Origin: Dokdonia sp.
GTDB taxonomy: Bacteria; Bacteroidota; Bacteroidia; Flavobacteriales; Flavobacteriaceae
Assembly (NCBI GenBank): GCA_020630915.1
Contig: JAHDIF010000003.1
Coordinates: 1-64,000 of the forward strand
Direction: 5' to 3'
DNA: 64,000 nucleotides
Positions within the stretch are counted from its first letter, which is position 1, and every line of letters starts with the position of its first letter. Positions 1 to 10,785 of the stretch are shown here, piece by piece. Made by a program: the position numbers and the translations under genes. Under the pieces are notes generated by a model. It did no database searches, had not been told where the DNA came from, and saw only the letters and a list, made by a program, of their open reading frames with translations.

Positions 1-49
1 CAGCTGATTTGTAATCAGCAGGTCGTGGGTTCGAGTCCCTCCATCGGCT
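1..49 (+). tRNA. tRNA-Thr (anticodon TGT), 5' part outside window
   Basis: The visible part holds the anticodon stem (GCTGA/TCAGC) around the seven-base loop TTTGTAA, so the anticodon is TGT and the tRNA reads ACA (Thr). The T arm GTGGG-TTCGAGT-CCCTC and the 3' acceptor strand CATCGGC with discriminator T follow. The D arm and 5' acceptor strand lie before the window. A T-run directly after the gene could act as a terminator. No encoded CCA is present, as is common in Bacteroidota. Confidence 0.93.
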
Positions 50-132
50 CTTTTTTTTGCATACTTTTAGAGCGATATTACTGTAGGGCTTTTTGTAATG
101 ATTCTTATTATTACAATATCTTGGCAAGATTG

Positions 133-161
133 TTGTTATTTATTAGAAGTTTTTACCTTTG
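133..161 (+). promoter_or_regulatory. Bacteroidota-type promoter of the thioredoxin gene
   Basis: TTG at 133-135 and TACCTTTG at 154-161 are 18 bases apart, which fits the TTG/TAnnTTTG consensus of the Bacteroidota primary sigma factor. Transcription would begin near 168, about 13 bases before the ATG at 181. Confidence 0.6.
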
Positions 162-180
162 AATAGCAAAAATTATTAAA

Positions 181-627
181 ATGAAACGTTTACTTTTTTT
201 GTGTTTTTTATGTATTACACTGAACGTGAGTGCGCAAGATGCTGCGTGGCATACAGATTTTGAAAAGGCTAAGGCCGTCTCAAAAAAGACTGGAAAACCT
301 ATATTAATGTATTTTACGGGCAGTGATTGGTGTGGTCCGTGTAAGATGCTTAAAAAAGATTTTTGGCAAAATCCTGAATTTTTAAATCAATCTAACGATT
401 TTGTATTGCTCGAAGTTGATATTCCTTTTAGAGAGGATATTCTTACTCCAGAGCAATTTAAAAAGAATAAAAAACTCCAAAGTAAATACAATAAACAAAA
501 GTCTTTTCCTACACTTCTAGCCTTAGATTCATCAGGTAAAATTTATGATCGTATCTCTGCATATAGTATGCTAAGGGATACAAGCGGTTACTTTGCTTTT
601 ATAGACAAAGCTCGAGCTATTAGATGA
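181..627 (+). CDS. Secreted thioredoxin-family protein
   Basis: A 148-residue protein with a signal peptide (residues 1-19, ending VSAQ) and one thioredoxin fold. The redox motif WCGPC puts the two cysteines at 51 and 54, and the usual cis-proline is in SFPT (P110). The insertion of about 15 charged residues between them resembles thioredoxin_7/DUF255-like periplasmic proteins. It probably reduces or exchanges disulfides in the periplasm, but its client is unknown. It is monocistronic, with its own promoter just upstream and an unrelated dehydrogenase downstream. Confidence 0.88.
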   Translation: MKRLLFLCFLCITLNVSAQDAAWHTDFEKAKAVSKKTGKPILMYFTGSDWCGPCKMLKKDFWQNPEFLNQSNDFVLLEVDIPFREDILTPEQFKKNKKLQSKYNKQKSFPTLLALDSSGKIYDRISAYSMLRDTSGYFAFIDKARAIR

Positions 628-677
628 TTTAATATTTAAAACCAAAGCAAAAGCAAAGGCAAAAGGTTTCTTCATAC

Positions 678-708
678 TTGCAAGTTTACACACATAGGGT
701 GATATTTG
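678..708 (+). promoter_or_regulatory. Possible promoter of the SDR gene
   Basis: TTG at 678-680 and GATATTTG at 701-708 (one mismatch to TAnnTTTG) are 20 bases apart and end 15 bases before the ATG at 724. The spacing is right, but the -7 box is imperfect. Confidence 0.4.
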
Positions 709-723
709 TGACAAATTAAACAT

Positions 724-1527
724 ATGTCTCAAGTCGTTCTCATTACTGGCGCTTCATCTGGAATAGGTGCGTCTATAGCCACCTTTTTACACAATCATAC
801 GTATAAAGTTTATGGAACCAGTAGAAATCCCAAAAAGGTTACTTCAAAGGACTTTGAGATGCTTCCGTTAGATGTTACAGAACCCAACTCTATAAAGGCC
901 GCTGTTACTCATATTATAGAAAAGGAAGGTAGGTTAGATTACTTAATTAATAATGCAGGTATGGGCATTACAGGTCCCATAGAAGAAACTCCTACCCAGG
1001 AGATGCGTCGTGTTTTTGAAACCAATTATTTTGGAGCTTTAGAAGTTATAAAAGCTGTGGTACCTATGATGCGTTCTCAAAGATCAGGAATGATTATAAA
1101 TATTACATCTATTGCTGGCTATATGGGATTGCCTTATAGAGGTATATATAGTGCTACGAAAGGAGCGTTAGGTATCACTACAGAAGCTTACCGGATGGAA
1201 CTTAAAGAGTTCAATATTAAAATGACCACTATCGCTCCTGGTGATTTTGCTACAAATATTGCTGCAGGAAGATACCACGCTCCTATAATAGAAGATTCGC
1301 CTTATAGAAAGAATTACGGTAATACTCTAAAATTAATGGATGAACATGTAGATACTGGTATGGATACTCTTGTGATGGCAAAGTTTGTACTACGCATTAT
1401 GAATACCACAAATCCTAAAGTTCATTATAGAGTTGGGTTTTTTATGCAAAAATTGGGTATTGTTTTAAAAAGGATATTGCCTGATACTTGGTATGAGAAA
1501 CTCTTACTTAATCATTATAAGTTGTAA
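724..1527 (+). CDS. Short-chain dehydrogenase/reductase (SDR)
   Basis: A classical SDR of 267 residues. The N-terminal cofactor motif TGASSGIG is at residues 8-15, NNAG at 76-79, a catalytic serine near 129, and the YSATK (YxxxK) pair at Y142/K146. It should be a cytosolic NAD(P)-dependent oxidoreductase. The extended C-terminus with a hydrophobic stretch near residues 245-260 is like that of SDRs acting on retinol or steroid-like substrates, but the substrate cannot be read from sequence. No partner genes adjoin it. Confidence 0.9.
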   Translation: MSQVVLITGASSGIGASIATFLHNHTYKVYGTSRNPKKVTSKDFEMLPLDVTEPNSIKAAVTHIIEKEGRLDYLINNAGMGITGPIEETPTQEMRRVFETNYFGALEVIKAVVPMMRSQRSGMIINITSIAGYMGLPYRGIYSATKGALGITTEAYRMELKEFNIKMTTIAPGDFATNIAAGRYHAPIIEDSPYRKNYGNTLKLMDEHVDTGMDTLVMAKFVLRIMNTTNPKVHYRVGFFMQKLGIVLKRILPDTWYEKLLLNHYKL

Positions 1528-1681
1528 CATCTTAGCCCAACCTTGATACCATTCAAGAATTCAATTAAACTAGGGAGTTAGATTGTTTTTAAATCTATTT
1601 GAACGATGGGCTATAAACAATATGTGTATAACTGATAGGTGTTTTTTGAAAAGCATCATCTTTCGCACTTATTTCTTTACT

Positions 1682-1689
1682 TATTTTTG
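1682..1689 (+). promoter_or_regulatory. -7 box upstream of fsa
   Basis: TATTTTTG matches TAnnTTTG and lies 30 bases before the ATG at 1720. No clear TTG is seen at the -33 position. Confidence 0.45.
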
Positions 1690-1719
1690 CTTAGACTTAA
1701 TTCTTATTAAAATCAGGAT

Positions 1720-2373
1720 ATGAAATTTTTTATTGATACGGCAAACCTTGAGCAAATACGTGAAGCTCAAAACCTTGGAGTGCTAGATGGCGTTACAACA
1801 AATCCTTCGTTAATGGCAAAAGAAGGTATAACAGGACGCGATAATATTCTTAAGCACTATGTAGATATTTGCAATATTGTAGATGGTGATGTAAGCGCAG
1901 AGGTAATTGCGACTGAATATGAGGCCATGATTCAAGAAGGTGAGGAACTTGCAAACCTGCACGAACAAATCGTGGTAAAACTGCCAATGATTAAGGATGG
2001 AGTAAAAGCATGTAAATACTTTAGTGATAAAGGTATAAGAACTAATGTTACGCTTGTATTTTCTGCTGGGCAAGCCATACTGGCAGCAAAAGCAGGTGCT
2101 ACTTATGTTTCGCCATTTATAGGACGTTTAGATGATATCTCTACGGATGGGTTAAATCTCATCGCAGAGATTCGTCACATATACGACAACTACGCATTTA
2201 ATACAGAAATTCTTGCAGCCTCTGTAAGACATACGATGCACGTTATAGACTGTGCTAAGATTGGTGCAGATGTTATGACTGGCCCATTATCATCAATAGA
2301 GGGCTTGTTAAAGCACCCATTAACAGATATTGGACTCGCTAAGTTTCTAGCAGATTACAAGAAAGGTAATTAG
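1720..2373 (+). CDS. fsa: Fructose-6-phosphate aldolase / transaldolase family
   Basis: A 217-residue protein of the short transaldolase (TalC/FSA) type. It starts [10 protein letters not shown], carries TTNPSL at 26-31 and the Schiff-base lysine in IVVKLPM (K87, at the place of Lys85 of E. coli FSA), and keeps the [13 protein letters not shown] region near the C-terminus. It acts in the non-oxidative pentose phosphate route or as a fructose-6-phosphate aldolase; sequence alone does not separate these activities. It is closed by a strong terminator and so is probably a single-gene unit. Confidence 0.9.
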   Translation: MKFFIDTANLEQIREAQNLGVLDGVTTNPSLMAKEGITGRDNILKHYVDICNIVDGDVSAEVIATEYEAMIQEGEELANLHEQIVVKLPMIKDGVKACKYFSDKGIRTNVTLVFSAGQAILAAKAGATYVSPFIGRLDDISTDGLNLIAEIRHIYDNYAFNTEILAASVRHTMHVIDCAKIGADVMTGPLSSIEGLLKHPLTDIGLAKFLADYKKGN

Positions 2374-2394
2374 AAATCCATATCGTTTTATAAT

Positions 2395-2427
2395 AAAAAA
2401 GGGTGCCTATTTAGGCGCCCTTTTTTA
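2395..2427. terminator. Bidirectional terminator between fsa and the TlpA-like gene
   Basis: A GC-rich hairpin (GGGTGCCTA, 2-base loop, TAGGCGCCC) is flanked by A6 on the left and T6 on the right. It can serve the convergent genes on both sides. Confidence 0.85.
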
Positions 2428-2451
2428 TTATAAAACGGATTTTAGAGAGAG

Positions 2452-3855
2452 TTAATGGTTTAAATACTCTAGTAACTCATTCTCAAAAGTGGCGCGATGT
2501 AAGTTTGCATGACTGTTCAAGATCACTCCTTTTCTGTCAACTACAATCGTTTTGCTTAAATCATTGATGACGAGCTTTCTTCGGGCTTCTCTTATGTTAT
2601 CAAAACGATACTCATTATTAGGATTAAAGTCGTGCTTTTTTAAATGCCTTAACCACATATCCCCTTCTCCATTCACATTAATACCTATGAAGTTAAACTC
2701 AGGATATTTAGAAGAAAGTTCTGCTATTTTTCTGTGAGAATTCTCCATGTGCATCTGATTATTATAAGACCAGAAATAAATTACTGAGGGTTTGTTAATC
2801 CTACTAGATAATGTCACTTTAGAATTAACTGTAGGCTCCACAAGCATAAGGTCTGGGATGGTATTACCTGCTTCCATTTTCTTGTGATCATTATAAAGAT
2901 CGCTAACCCTTTGTTGGATATTCTTGTCTGTTATCTTTTGATGTAATAGTGTAAAAATTTGATCAACGCCACTTTTGTCATTGCTATTTGCTAGAAAAAT
3001 ACGTCCTGTTCTAAGTAACTTATTGTCTTTGAGAGCTTTATTAGTTATATGCTCGTCTATGACCTTAATTTCATTAAAATTGTGAGCATAGGAGACCGTA
3101 TTATAAGGCTTTTCATGTCCATACTTCATAAATGCTTGATTGTCAATAAAAGCATTCACATATCTTTGATATGCATATAAATCTGCTAATTTGTAATTAT
3201 TTAAATCTATGCTTTCGCGAAAGCTATAAAACCCTTTGGGAAGTTTTTCTATAAACTCTAACTTATCTTTTCCATAGTGAGAAAATGGATAACTTTCTTT
3301 ACGCTGATAATTATCTAAGGTAATTGCTGCTTCTGCAATCTCTTGAAAATCATTCGAAACATCGTGCTTGTTCAAAAATCGAGTAAAATGAGCGTTTCTT
3401 ATGTGTTGTATTGAATCAAGAAAAAGCTGAAAATCAGAAGGGTTTTTTTGATAATGTCTTGTAAACCCTTCATTTTCTTTTTCCCATAAAAGATACATTT
3501 CTACTAAAAAATTACTTCTTTCAGATCCCTTTCCAGAAAAACTAAGGGATTCGTCAAACTCAATGGTGTTAACCCGCATAAGGATGCTATCACCTTTTTC
3601 TAAATATAGTAGTTGATTTTCTCTATGTCTAAAATTAAAAAGGCCTAGAGAATCAGTCTTGAAAGTGTATGAAAAGCGATTGCGATCATCTAAAAAGATA
3701 GTGTCTATCACTTTACCTTTTTGCAAAAGTACAATGTGGTCATTTATTGGATTGATAATCTCTCCACCTAAAGAAGTTTGTAGAGCAGAGTCTGTTCCTT
3801 TATGGCATCCAACGAGTAGACTGGTAAGAAATGTCAGCAAAAAAATGCGTCGCAT
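2452..3855 (-). CDS. TlpA-like lipoprotein without redox cysteines
   Basis: 467 residues. The N-terminus is a lipoprotein signal with lipobox LVGC (lipidated C17). A long alpha/beta N-terminal part resembles the DUF4369-type domain of Bacteroidota TlpA proteins. The C-terminal third (from about residue 335) has the thioredoxin-like core 'SVIYFWSYNNQ...FNFIGINVNGEGDMW...VVDRKG'. Where TlpA proteins have WCxxC this one reads SYNNQM, and C17 is the only cysteine in the protein. A disulfide-exchange role is therefore unlikely, and a binding or structural role in the periplasm is inferred. The 14-base palindrome at 3211-3224 encodes SFRES here. Confidence 0.82.
   Translation of the reverse strand: MRRIFLLTFLTSLLVGCHKGTDSALQTSLGGEIINPINDHIVLLQKGKVIDTIFLDDRNRFSYTFKTDSLGLFNFRHRENQLLYLEKGDSILMRVNTIEFDESLSFSGKGSERSNFLVEMYLLWEKENEGFTRHYQKNPSDFQLFLDSIQHIRNAHFTRFLNKHDVSNDFQEIAEAAITLDNYQRKESYPFSHYGKDKLEFIEKLPKGFYSFRESIDLNNYKLADLYAYQRYVNAFIDNQAFMKYGHEKPYNTVSYAHNFNEIKVIDEHITNKALKDNKLLRTGRIFLANSNDKSGVDQIFTLLHQKITDKNIQQRVSDLYNDHKKMEAGNTIPDLMLVEPTVNSKVTLSSRINKPSVIYFWSYNNQMHMENSHRKIAELSSKYPEFNFIGINVNGEGDMWLRHLKKHDFNPNNEYRFDNIREARRKLVINDLSKTIVVDRKGVILNSHANLHRATFENELLEYLNH
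3211..3224. repeat. GCTTTCGCGAAAGC palindrome, copy 1
   Basis: A perfect 14-base palindrome inside the TlpA-like lipoprotein gene, read as SFRES. Confidence 0.9.
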
Positions 3856-3971
3856 AGATAAAGTGTAAATTTTACTAATAGCAATGATGATTTTGATTGA
3901 CTATCAAATGTAACTTTTACACACCATACCTATTGTTAATTAGAAGTTAAAACCATATTCCTTTTGTTTAA

Positions 3972-5645
<1,674 letters not shown>

Positions 5646-5658
5646 GCTCAGTGTTTTT

Positions 5659-6168
5659 TTAGTTCCTAAAGTGACTAATAAGTGCCCAAGAGCAAAAAAG
5701 AATAATACCACTACTAATAATAATACGTAATGGATGTAATTCACCTCCTTCTACTAGTGGTGATAATCTCCATAAGGAGTATATGATTAAGGCTACATTA
5801 ATCAAAAGATTAAAAGTAGAGCGTTTTGGTTTTTCTTTGTTTATTCTTTCTTTGTTTCCGGTTAGTATATTCTTTTTTTCTGACAAGGCTTGTTTTTCTA
5901 ATTCCTCCTCAGAAATAGCAATTATATCACCGTTGTCATCAAGTGCTTTGTCTACAATGTGCTTTGCTTTTACTAAGTACTCTTTATTTACAAACATTTT
6001 TACGCCGTTAGAATAATCCATCCCGAAACCACTAGATGTTGCACTTTGTTGATCGTCTCTTATAATTGGCGATATGCCAGAATCTTCTAGCAGTGTTTTT
6101 AAATATGAGGCTTTTATACTAGAGCCTGTGTAAATTCTCTCGTAATTAGAGTCTGGGAGTATTTTCAT
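5659..6168 (-). CDS. DUF2007-type protein with C-terminal membrane segments
   Basis: 169 residues. The N-terminal 75 residues match the DUF2007 (putative signal-transducing protein) pattern: 'YTGSSIKASYLKTLLEDSGI' followed by 'VKMFVNKEYLVKAKHIVD'. A charged linker and two hydrophobic segments follow (about 117-134 and 146-163). Its start abuts the stop of the neighbouring upstream gene, so the two are probably one operon and may form a membrane pair. The function is unknown. Confidence 0.75.
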   Translation of the reverse strand: MKILPDSNYERIYTGSSIKASYLKTLLEDSGISPIIRDDQQSATSSGFGMDYSNGVKMFVNKEYLVKAKHIVDKALDDNGDIIAISEEELEKQALSEKKNILTGNKERINKEKPKRSTFNLLINVALIIYSLWRLSPLVEGGELHPLRIIISSGIILFCSWALISHFRN

Positions 6169-6891
6169 TTATCTTGTTTTGTCATACTTGCTCTTCCAGA
6201 TAGCTGTATTAAAATTTTTACCTAAGGCAAAACCGTAAAACAGTACCACTGCAGCAATAGACTTAAACATAAAGAAAAAAACCATAATATCTTGTGACAT
6301 GGATTGTTTTTTTGTAAAAAGACCGTCTGGAATTAAGAAAGTAGCCACTACACTTGCTAATATAATCCCCACAATGAGGTTTTCAAATGATTTGTAAGGC
6401 CACACAAGCCATTTTCTCAATGGATGTAGATCATCTCCCCATTTGTGAATAAGGTAAAAGTAGCCATTACCCATAGGAGCAAATAATAAAGGATCATCTG
6501 CTTTTTCTAAGACAAACATTTTAGAAGGCGCTATAATCTTAAATCCGTCGAGTGTGGTCTTATGTTTGTTTTCTAGATACTTAATTTGGGCAACAGCTTC
6601 TTGAGGATACTTCCCTTTAAAGTATTTGGTGTCTAGAAATCTGAGTCTATAATCCACGCAGATTTTTTCAATTTGTTTAATGTGAAAGATATTGTCAGTC
6701 TCTAACAATTCCAGATTGAAGTTATTGATGCTACCATTAGAGGTTCCTTTAAGCGTATGAAGTATTTCGTTTTCGCGTAAGCGGTCTTCTTCAAAAATAT
6801 GTGCCACTTGCTGAAGAATATCAGTATTACTGGCACTCTTGCTGCGTTCACGCAGCAATTTTGTGTGAATATTAGTTCTTGATAACGGCAT
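6169..6891 (-). CDS. Conserved membrane protein of unknown function
   Basis: 240 residues. The N-terminal 155 residues are soluble and mixed alpha/beta. The motif 'HKWGDDLHPLRKWLVWPYK' leads into two membrane segments (near 175-195 and 208-232). I do not recognise a named family. The ATG at 6891 is preferred over an upstream TTG at 6933, which would add only 14 residues and lacks support. It is transcribed ahead of, and directly abuts, the DUF2007-type gene. Confidence 0.7.
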   Translation of the reverse strand: MPLSRTNIHTKLLRERSKSASNTDILQQVAHIFEEDRLRENEILHTLKGTSNGSINNFNLELLETDNIFHIKQIEKICVDYRLRFLDTKYFKGKYPQEAVAQIKYLENKHKTTLDGFKIIAPSKMFVLEKADDPLLFAPMGNGYFYLIHKWGDDLHPLRKWLVWPYKSFENLIVGIILASVVATFLIPDGLFTKKQSMSQDIMVFFFMFKSIAAVVLFYGFALGKNFNTAIWKSKYDKTR

Positions 6892-6986
6892 CTTTTTTCT
6901 TTTAAAGATACTGAGATTATCATAAAAAATCAATATGCAATATCTGATAGGTAGGTACTACATAACAATTAAACAAAGTGCTTGGA

Positions 6987-9419
6987 TTATCTTAAAGAAG
7001 CGCCTAGTTCTTTTTCAAATCGTTGTTGTAATTTTGCCATCACTTTATCTACCTGTTTGTCTGTAAGTGTCTTATGCTCGTCTTGAAGTGTAAAACTCAC
7101 GGCGTAACTTTTCTTACCCTCAGGTAAATTATTTCCTTCGTACACATCAAAAAGACTGACATCCTTGAGCAATTGCTTTTCCGTTTGTTTGGCTAATTTG
7201 TGTAGATCTCCAAAAGCGGTATTCTTGTCTACAAGTAACGCAAAATCTCTTCTAACAGCGGGGTATTTTGGTATAGCAGTAAATTTAATCTTGTTGCGCT
7301 TGGATACTTCGAGGATATTGTCCCAGTTAAAATCTGCGTAATAGACAGTTTGATCGATATCAAATGCTTTTAAAATACGTTTCTTAACGATACCGTAAGT
7401 AACAAGGTCTAGTTTGCCTATTTGTAGCACAACAGCTTCGGCAAAGACATCATTTTTAGTACCCGCAGTTCTTGAATTTGTGATGCCTAGTTTTTCTAAA
7501 ACCGTAGCTACTATCCCTTTTAAATAAAAGAAATCTGTAGCATTTGAGTTTTGATCTGTTTTCCAGCTTTCGCGAAAGCGATTACCAGCAACAAGCAGAG
7601 AGAGGTGTTTGTCTTCCTGTCTTCCGGAAGTGTAATTATGATATGTTTTTCCAAACTCAAATAACTTTACATCTGTTCGTCTTCTATTTTGATTAAAGGC
7701 AATGGCTTCAAGTCCAGAGAATAAAAGTGACTGACGTAGAACACTAAGCTCTTTCCCTAAAGGATTGAGCATCTCCACGTGGTGATCTGTTTGTAAAGAA
7801 CCTGATAGATCCGTGTAGGTCGGAGAAGTAAGGCTATTGGAAAGAATCTCATAAAACCCTTGACTCACTAGTTGATTCCCTACAACATCCTGTATTTTGT
7901 GATCTTCAAATTTAGACACATTAGATACCGTCGCGTTGAGCTTGTTGCCAAAGGATATATTGTTGTATCCATACACCCTTAGGATTTCTTCAATAACATC
8001 TGCCTCACGCGTTACATCGTTTCTGTAAGCTGGGATGGTCATCCCTATACCACTCTCGGTTACGTTATTAATCTTAATATCTAATGAGGTTAATATTGCC
8101 TTGATAGTTTCTTTAGGAATTTCTTGCCCTATTAATTTTGTTGCATTTTCAAAGTTTAAAAACACCTGTGAATCTTCAATCTTTTTAGGGTATAGATCTA
8201 CAATCTCACTAGTGATTTCCCCTCCTGCGACCTCTTGAATGAGTACTGCTGCTCGCATAAGTGCATATTCTGTAATATTTGGGTCAATCCCTCGTTCAAA
8301 ACGAAAAGAGGCATCTGTATTAAGGCCGTGTCTCTTTGCGGTTTTACGTATGGTAACAGGCTCAAAATAAGCACTTTCTAAAAAAATAGCTGTGGTGCCC
8401 TCTGATACTCCGCTATGCTGTCCTCCAAAAACACCTGCAATACACATAGGTTTCTCTCCATCACAGATCATAAGATCATCTTCGTGCAATTCACGCTCAA
8501 CTCCATCTAGAGTGACAAACTTAGTCCCAGATGGTACTGTTTTTACTTCTATTTTATTCCCTGATATTTTACTTAGATCAAAGGCGTGTAACGGTTGTCC
8601 TAGTTCGTGAAGGACATAGTTAGTAACATCTACAATATTATTGATTGGGCTTAATCCTATCGCTTTTAATCTGTGTCGTAACCACGATGGTGATTCTCCT
8701 ACTTTAACACCGTTTATTGTTACTCCTGCGTATCTAGGGGCCTTCTCTGGGTCTAGCACAGCAACATCTACTTTGTGTAATCTATTTTCTATATGAAAGT
8801 TACTAGTAGAAGGGGTTATTAATTCTGATGATATTTCTTGTTGTTGAAGTCCCGCTTTAAGATCACGAGCCGTCCCAAGGTGACTCATAGCATCTGCTCT
8901 GTTAGGAGTGAGACCTATCTCAAAAACTACGTCATTTTCTATGTCAAAAACTTCTGAAGCTGGAGTGCCTGGAACTAATGCATCGTCTAAAATCATAATG
9001 CCATCGTGACTTGAGCCTAGACCTAGCTCATCTTCTGCACAGATCATTCCGTGAGATTCTTCACCACGTATCTTCCCTTTTTTTATCTTCCAAGCTTCAC
9101 CTTCTGCAGTGTAGAGTGTAGATCCTATGGTCGCTACAGGTACTTTTTGTCCAGCAGCAACATTAGGTGCTCCACATACTATTTGTACAGGAGCATCACC
9201 TCCTATATCTACGGTCGTCACCTTAAGTTTGTCTGCATTAGAGTGCTGCTCGCACGTAAGAACGTGCCCTATAACGATACCTTCGAGTCCACCTTTTACA
9301 CTTTGGTAAGGTGTTATTCCTTCAACTTCTAGGCCCAGATCTGTAAGGAGTTCTCCTGTTTTTTCTGCATCCCAGTCTAGTTTAATAAATTGTTTAAGCC
9401 AGTTGTAAGAAATTTTCAT
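6987..9419 (-). CDS. pheT: Phenylalanine-tRNA ligase beta subunit
   Basis: 810 residues, the normal length for bacterial PheT. Domain order is complete: start MKISYNWLKQF, tRNA-binding OB domain (about 40-150, 'GVEGIVIGHV'-like region), B3/B4 editing domain ('NIVDVTNYVLHELGQPLHAFD'-like region near 260-280), B5, the catalytic-like core, and the C-terminal FDX-ACB anticodon-binding domain ('AIPKYPAVRRDFALLVD' near 715-731). It partners with PheS, which is not in this window, as is usual in Bacteroidota. A palindrome copy at 7566-7579 encodes RFRES in the core. Confidence 0.98.
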   Translation of the reverse strand: MKISYNWLKQFIKLDWDAEKTGELLTDLGLEVEGITPYQSVKGGLEGIVIGHVLTCEQHSNADKLKVTTVDIGGDAPVQIVCGAPNVAAGQKVPVATIGSTLYTAEGEAWKIKKGKIRGEESHGMICAEDELGLGSSHDGIMILDDALVPGTPASEVFDIENDVVFEIGLTPNRADAMSHLGTARDLKAGLQQQEISSELITPSTSNFHIENRLHKVDVAVLDPEKAPRYAGVTINGVKVGESPSWLRHRLKAIGLSPINNIVDVTNYVLHELGQPLHAFDLSKISGNKIEVKTVPSGTKFVTLDGVERELHEDDLMICDGEKPMCIAGVFGGQHSGVSEGTTAIFLESAYFEPVTIRKTAKRHGLNTDASFRFERGIDPNITEYALMRAAVLIQEVAGGEITSEIVDLYPKKIEDSQVFLNFENATKLIGQEIPKETIKAILTSLDIKINNVTESGIGMTIPAYRNDVTREADVIEEILRVYGYNNISFGNKLNATVSNVSKFEDHKIQDVVGNQLVSQGFYEILSNSLTSPTYTDLSGSLQTDHHVEMLNPLGKELSVLRQSLLFSGLEAIAFNQNRRRTDVKLFEFGKTYHNYTSGRQEDKHLSLLVAGNRFRESWKTDQNSNATDFFYLKGIVATVLEKLGITNSRTAGTKNDVFAEAVVLQIGKLDLVTYGIVKKRILKAFDIDQTVYYADFNWDNILEVSKRNKIKFTAIPKYPAVRRDFALLVDKNTAFGDLHKLAKQTEKQLLKDVSLFDVYEGNNLPEGKKSYAVSFTLQDEHKTLTDKQVDKVMAKLQQRFEKELGASLR
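7566..7579. repeat. GCTTTCGCGAAAGC palindrome, copy 2
   Basis: A perfect copy inside pheT, read as RFRES. Confidence 0.9.
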
Positions 9420-9438
9420 GTGTCAATTTTAGAAGCCA

Positions 9439-9446
9439 CAAATATA
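9439..9446 (-). promoter_or_regulatory. -7 box of pheT
   Basis: On the minus strand the site reads TATATTTG, fitting TAnnTTTG, about 20 bases before the pheT ATG. No clear TTG is present at -33. Confidence 0.5.
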
Positions 9447-9510
9447 AGAAGTATCCAGCTTTTTGTGTTGTTTTTTCATACTTTACGACAGATAGTTTTT
9501 AACGTGTTTT

Positions 9511-10737
9511 ATGAGAATTTTACTGTTATTTAGTCTTTTACTATGCTTGCTTTCTTGTGATAAAGAACCTTCACACTTAAAGTCGGGCACTTGGAGGGCT
9601 ACTCTCGAAGTTCAGGATGGAGAGCAACTTCCTTTTATTTTTGTTGCAAAAGAAGGTGGTGCGCTAGTTATTCATAATGCAGAGGAGCGTATACTTGTAG
9701 ATGAGATCACGATTTATGGCGACAGTATAAAAATACAAATGCCTGTTTTTGAGGGGTATTTTTTGGGGCGCTTTCGCGAAAGCGGAAAAGAGATCATGGG
9801 CGACTTTATAAAACCCAGTTTAGATCGCGTTGTTCCTTTTACGATGACCTATGGTGAGAATCAACCGAGATTTGAAGGTTGGGAAAATGGACCTGGTATA
9901 CACGCGGTGACTGGCCGTTGGGAAACTGTTTTTAGCCCAGATAATATTGAAGACAGATATGAGGCCATAGGAATATTTAGGCAACAAGGTACTCGTGTGA
10001 CGGGTACTTTTAGGACCACTACAGGTGATTATAGATATCTTGAAGGAAGCAGAAATGGAAAGGAATTACGGTTATCCACTTTTGACGGAGCGCATGCCTT
10101 TTTATTTAAAGGTACGGTCTCTAAGGACTCAATCAATGGTTTCTTTTACAGCGGTAATCATTGGAAAGAACCTTTTCGCGCTAAGCGTAATGATGCTTAT
10201 CAATTGCCAGATGCAAAAAATCTTACATTTATAAAAGAAGGGTATGATGGATTTGACTTTTCGTTTCCAGATGAGTCTGGCAAGAATGTTTCTCTTTCAG
10301 ATAAAAGGTTTCAAGATAAAGTAGTGCTGGTGCAGATTATGGGCTCTTGGTGTCCTAACTGCTTGGAAGAGTCACAATTTTATGTAAATTATTTAAATGA
10401 GAATCCTACTACTGATTTAGAAATTGTAGGTCTTGCCTTTGAGTATGCACCTACCCAAGAAAAAGCGTTTGCCAGTATAAAAAGGCTTAAAGATAGACTA
10501 GGGGTGTCGTATCCTATACTACTTGCTCAATACGGTACAGAAGATAAGAAACTTGCTAATGAAAAGCTGCCTATGCTCAACCATGTACTATCGTATCCTA
10601 CTACCATATTTATTGATAAAAAAGGAGAAGTGAGACGCATTCATACAGGTTTTAATGGGAAAGCTACGGGTACGAAGTATGACGAATTCTCATCTGAATT
10701 TAAAATTTTTGTTCAAAGTTTACTGGACGAGAGGTAG
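9511..10737 (+). CDS. TlpA-family disulfide reductase lipoprotein
   Basis: 408 residues. Lipoprotein signal with lipobox LLSC (lipidated C16). Residues about 20-240 form a beta-rich domain of repeated 'GxW..V......D.Y.A.G.F' type. The C-terminal 160 residues are an AhpC/TSA-thioredoxin domain with the redox motif SWCPNC, then 'GLAFEYAPTQEKAF' and 'SYPTTIFIDKKGEVR' carrying the cis-proline. It should be a periplasmic thiol-disulfide protein tethered to a membrane. The palindrome copy at 9770 encodes RFRES. A second lipoprotein gene lies 48 bases downstream. Confidence 0.9.
   Translation: MRILLLFSLLLCLLSCDKEPSHLKSGTWRATLEVQDGEQLPFIFVAKEGGALVIHNAEERILVDEITIYGDSIKIQMPVFEGYFLGRFRESGKEIMGDFIKPSLDRVVPFTMTYGENQPRFEGWENGPGIHAVTGRWETVFSPDNIEDRYEAIGIFRQQGTRVTGTFRTTTGDYRYLEGSRNGKELRLSTFDGAHAFLFKGTVSKDSINGFFYSGNHWKEPFRAKRNDAYQLPDAKNLTFIKEGYDGFDFSFPDESGKNVSLSDKRFQDKVVLVQIMGSWCPNCLEESQFYVNYLNENPTTDLEIVGLAFEYAPTQEKAFASIKRLKDRLGVSYPILLAQYGTEDKKLANEKLPMLNHVLSYPTTIFIDKKGEVRRIHTGFNGKATGTKYDEFSSEFKIFVQSLLDER
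9770..9783. repeat. GCTTTCGCGAAAGC palindrome, copy 3
   Basis: A perfect copy inside the TlpA-family gene, read as RFRES. Confidence 0.9.
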
Positions 10738-10785
10738 ATAGAGGTATTGTAATTGATGTTTAAATCGTACTTTTAAAATAAAAAA

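Noticed and set aside
1528-1719. TTAGCCCA...TGGGCTA as a terminator or riboswitch after the SDR gene
   Set aside because: The arms are short and over 60 bases apart, with no T-run or conserved core.
9051-9332. Open frame on the plus strand opposite pheT
   Set aside because: It lies in a fully conserved gene, has a shadow-like composition and no start or family support.
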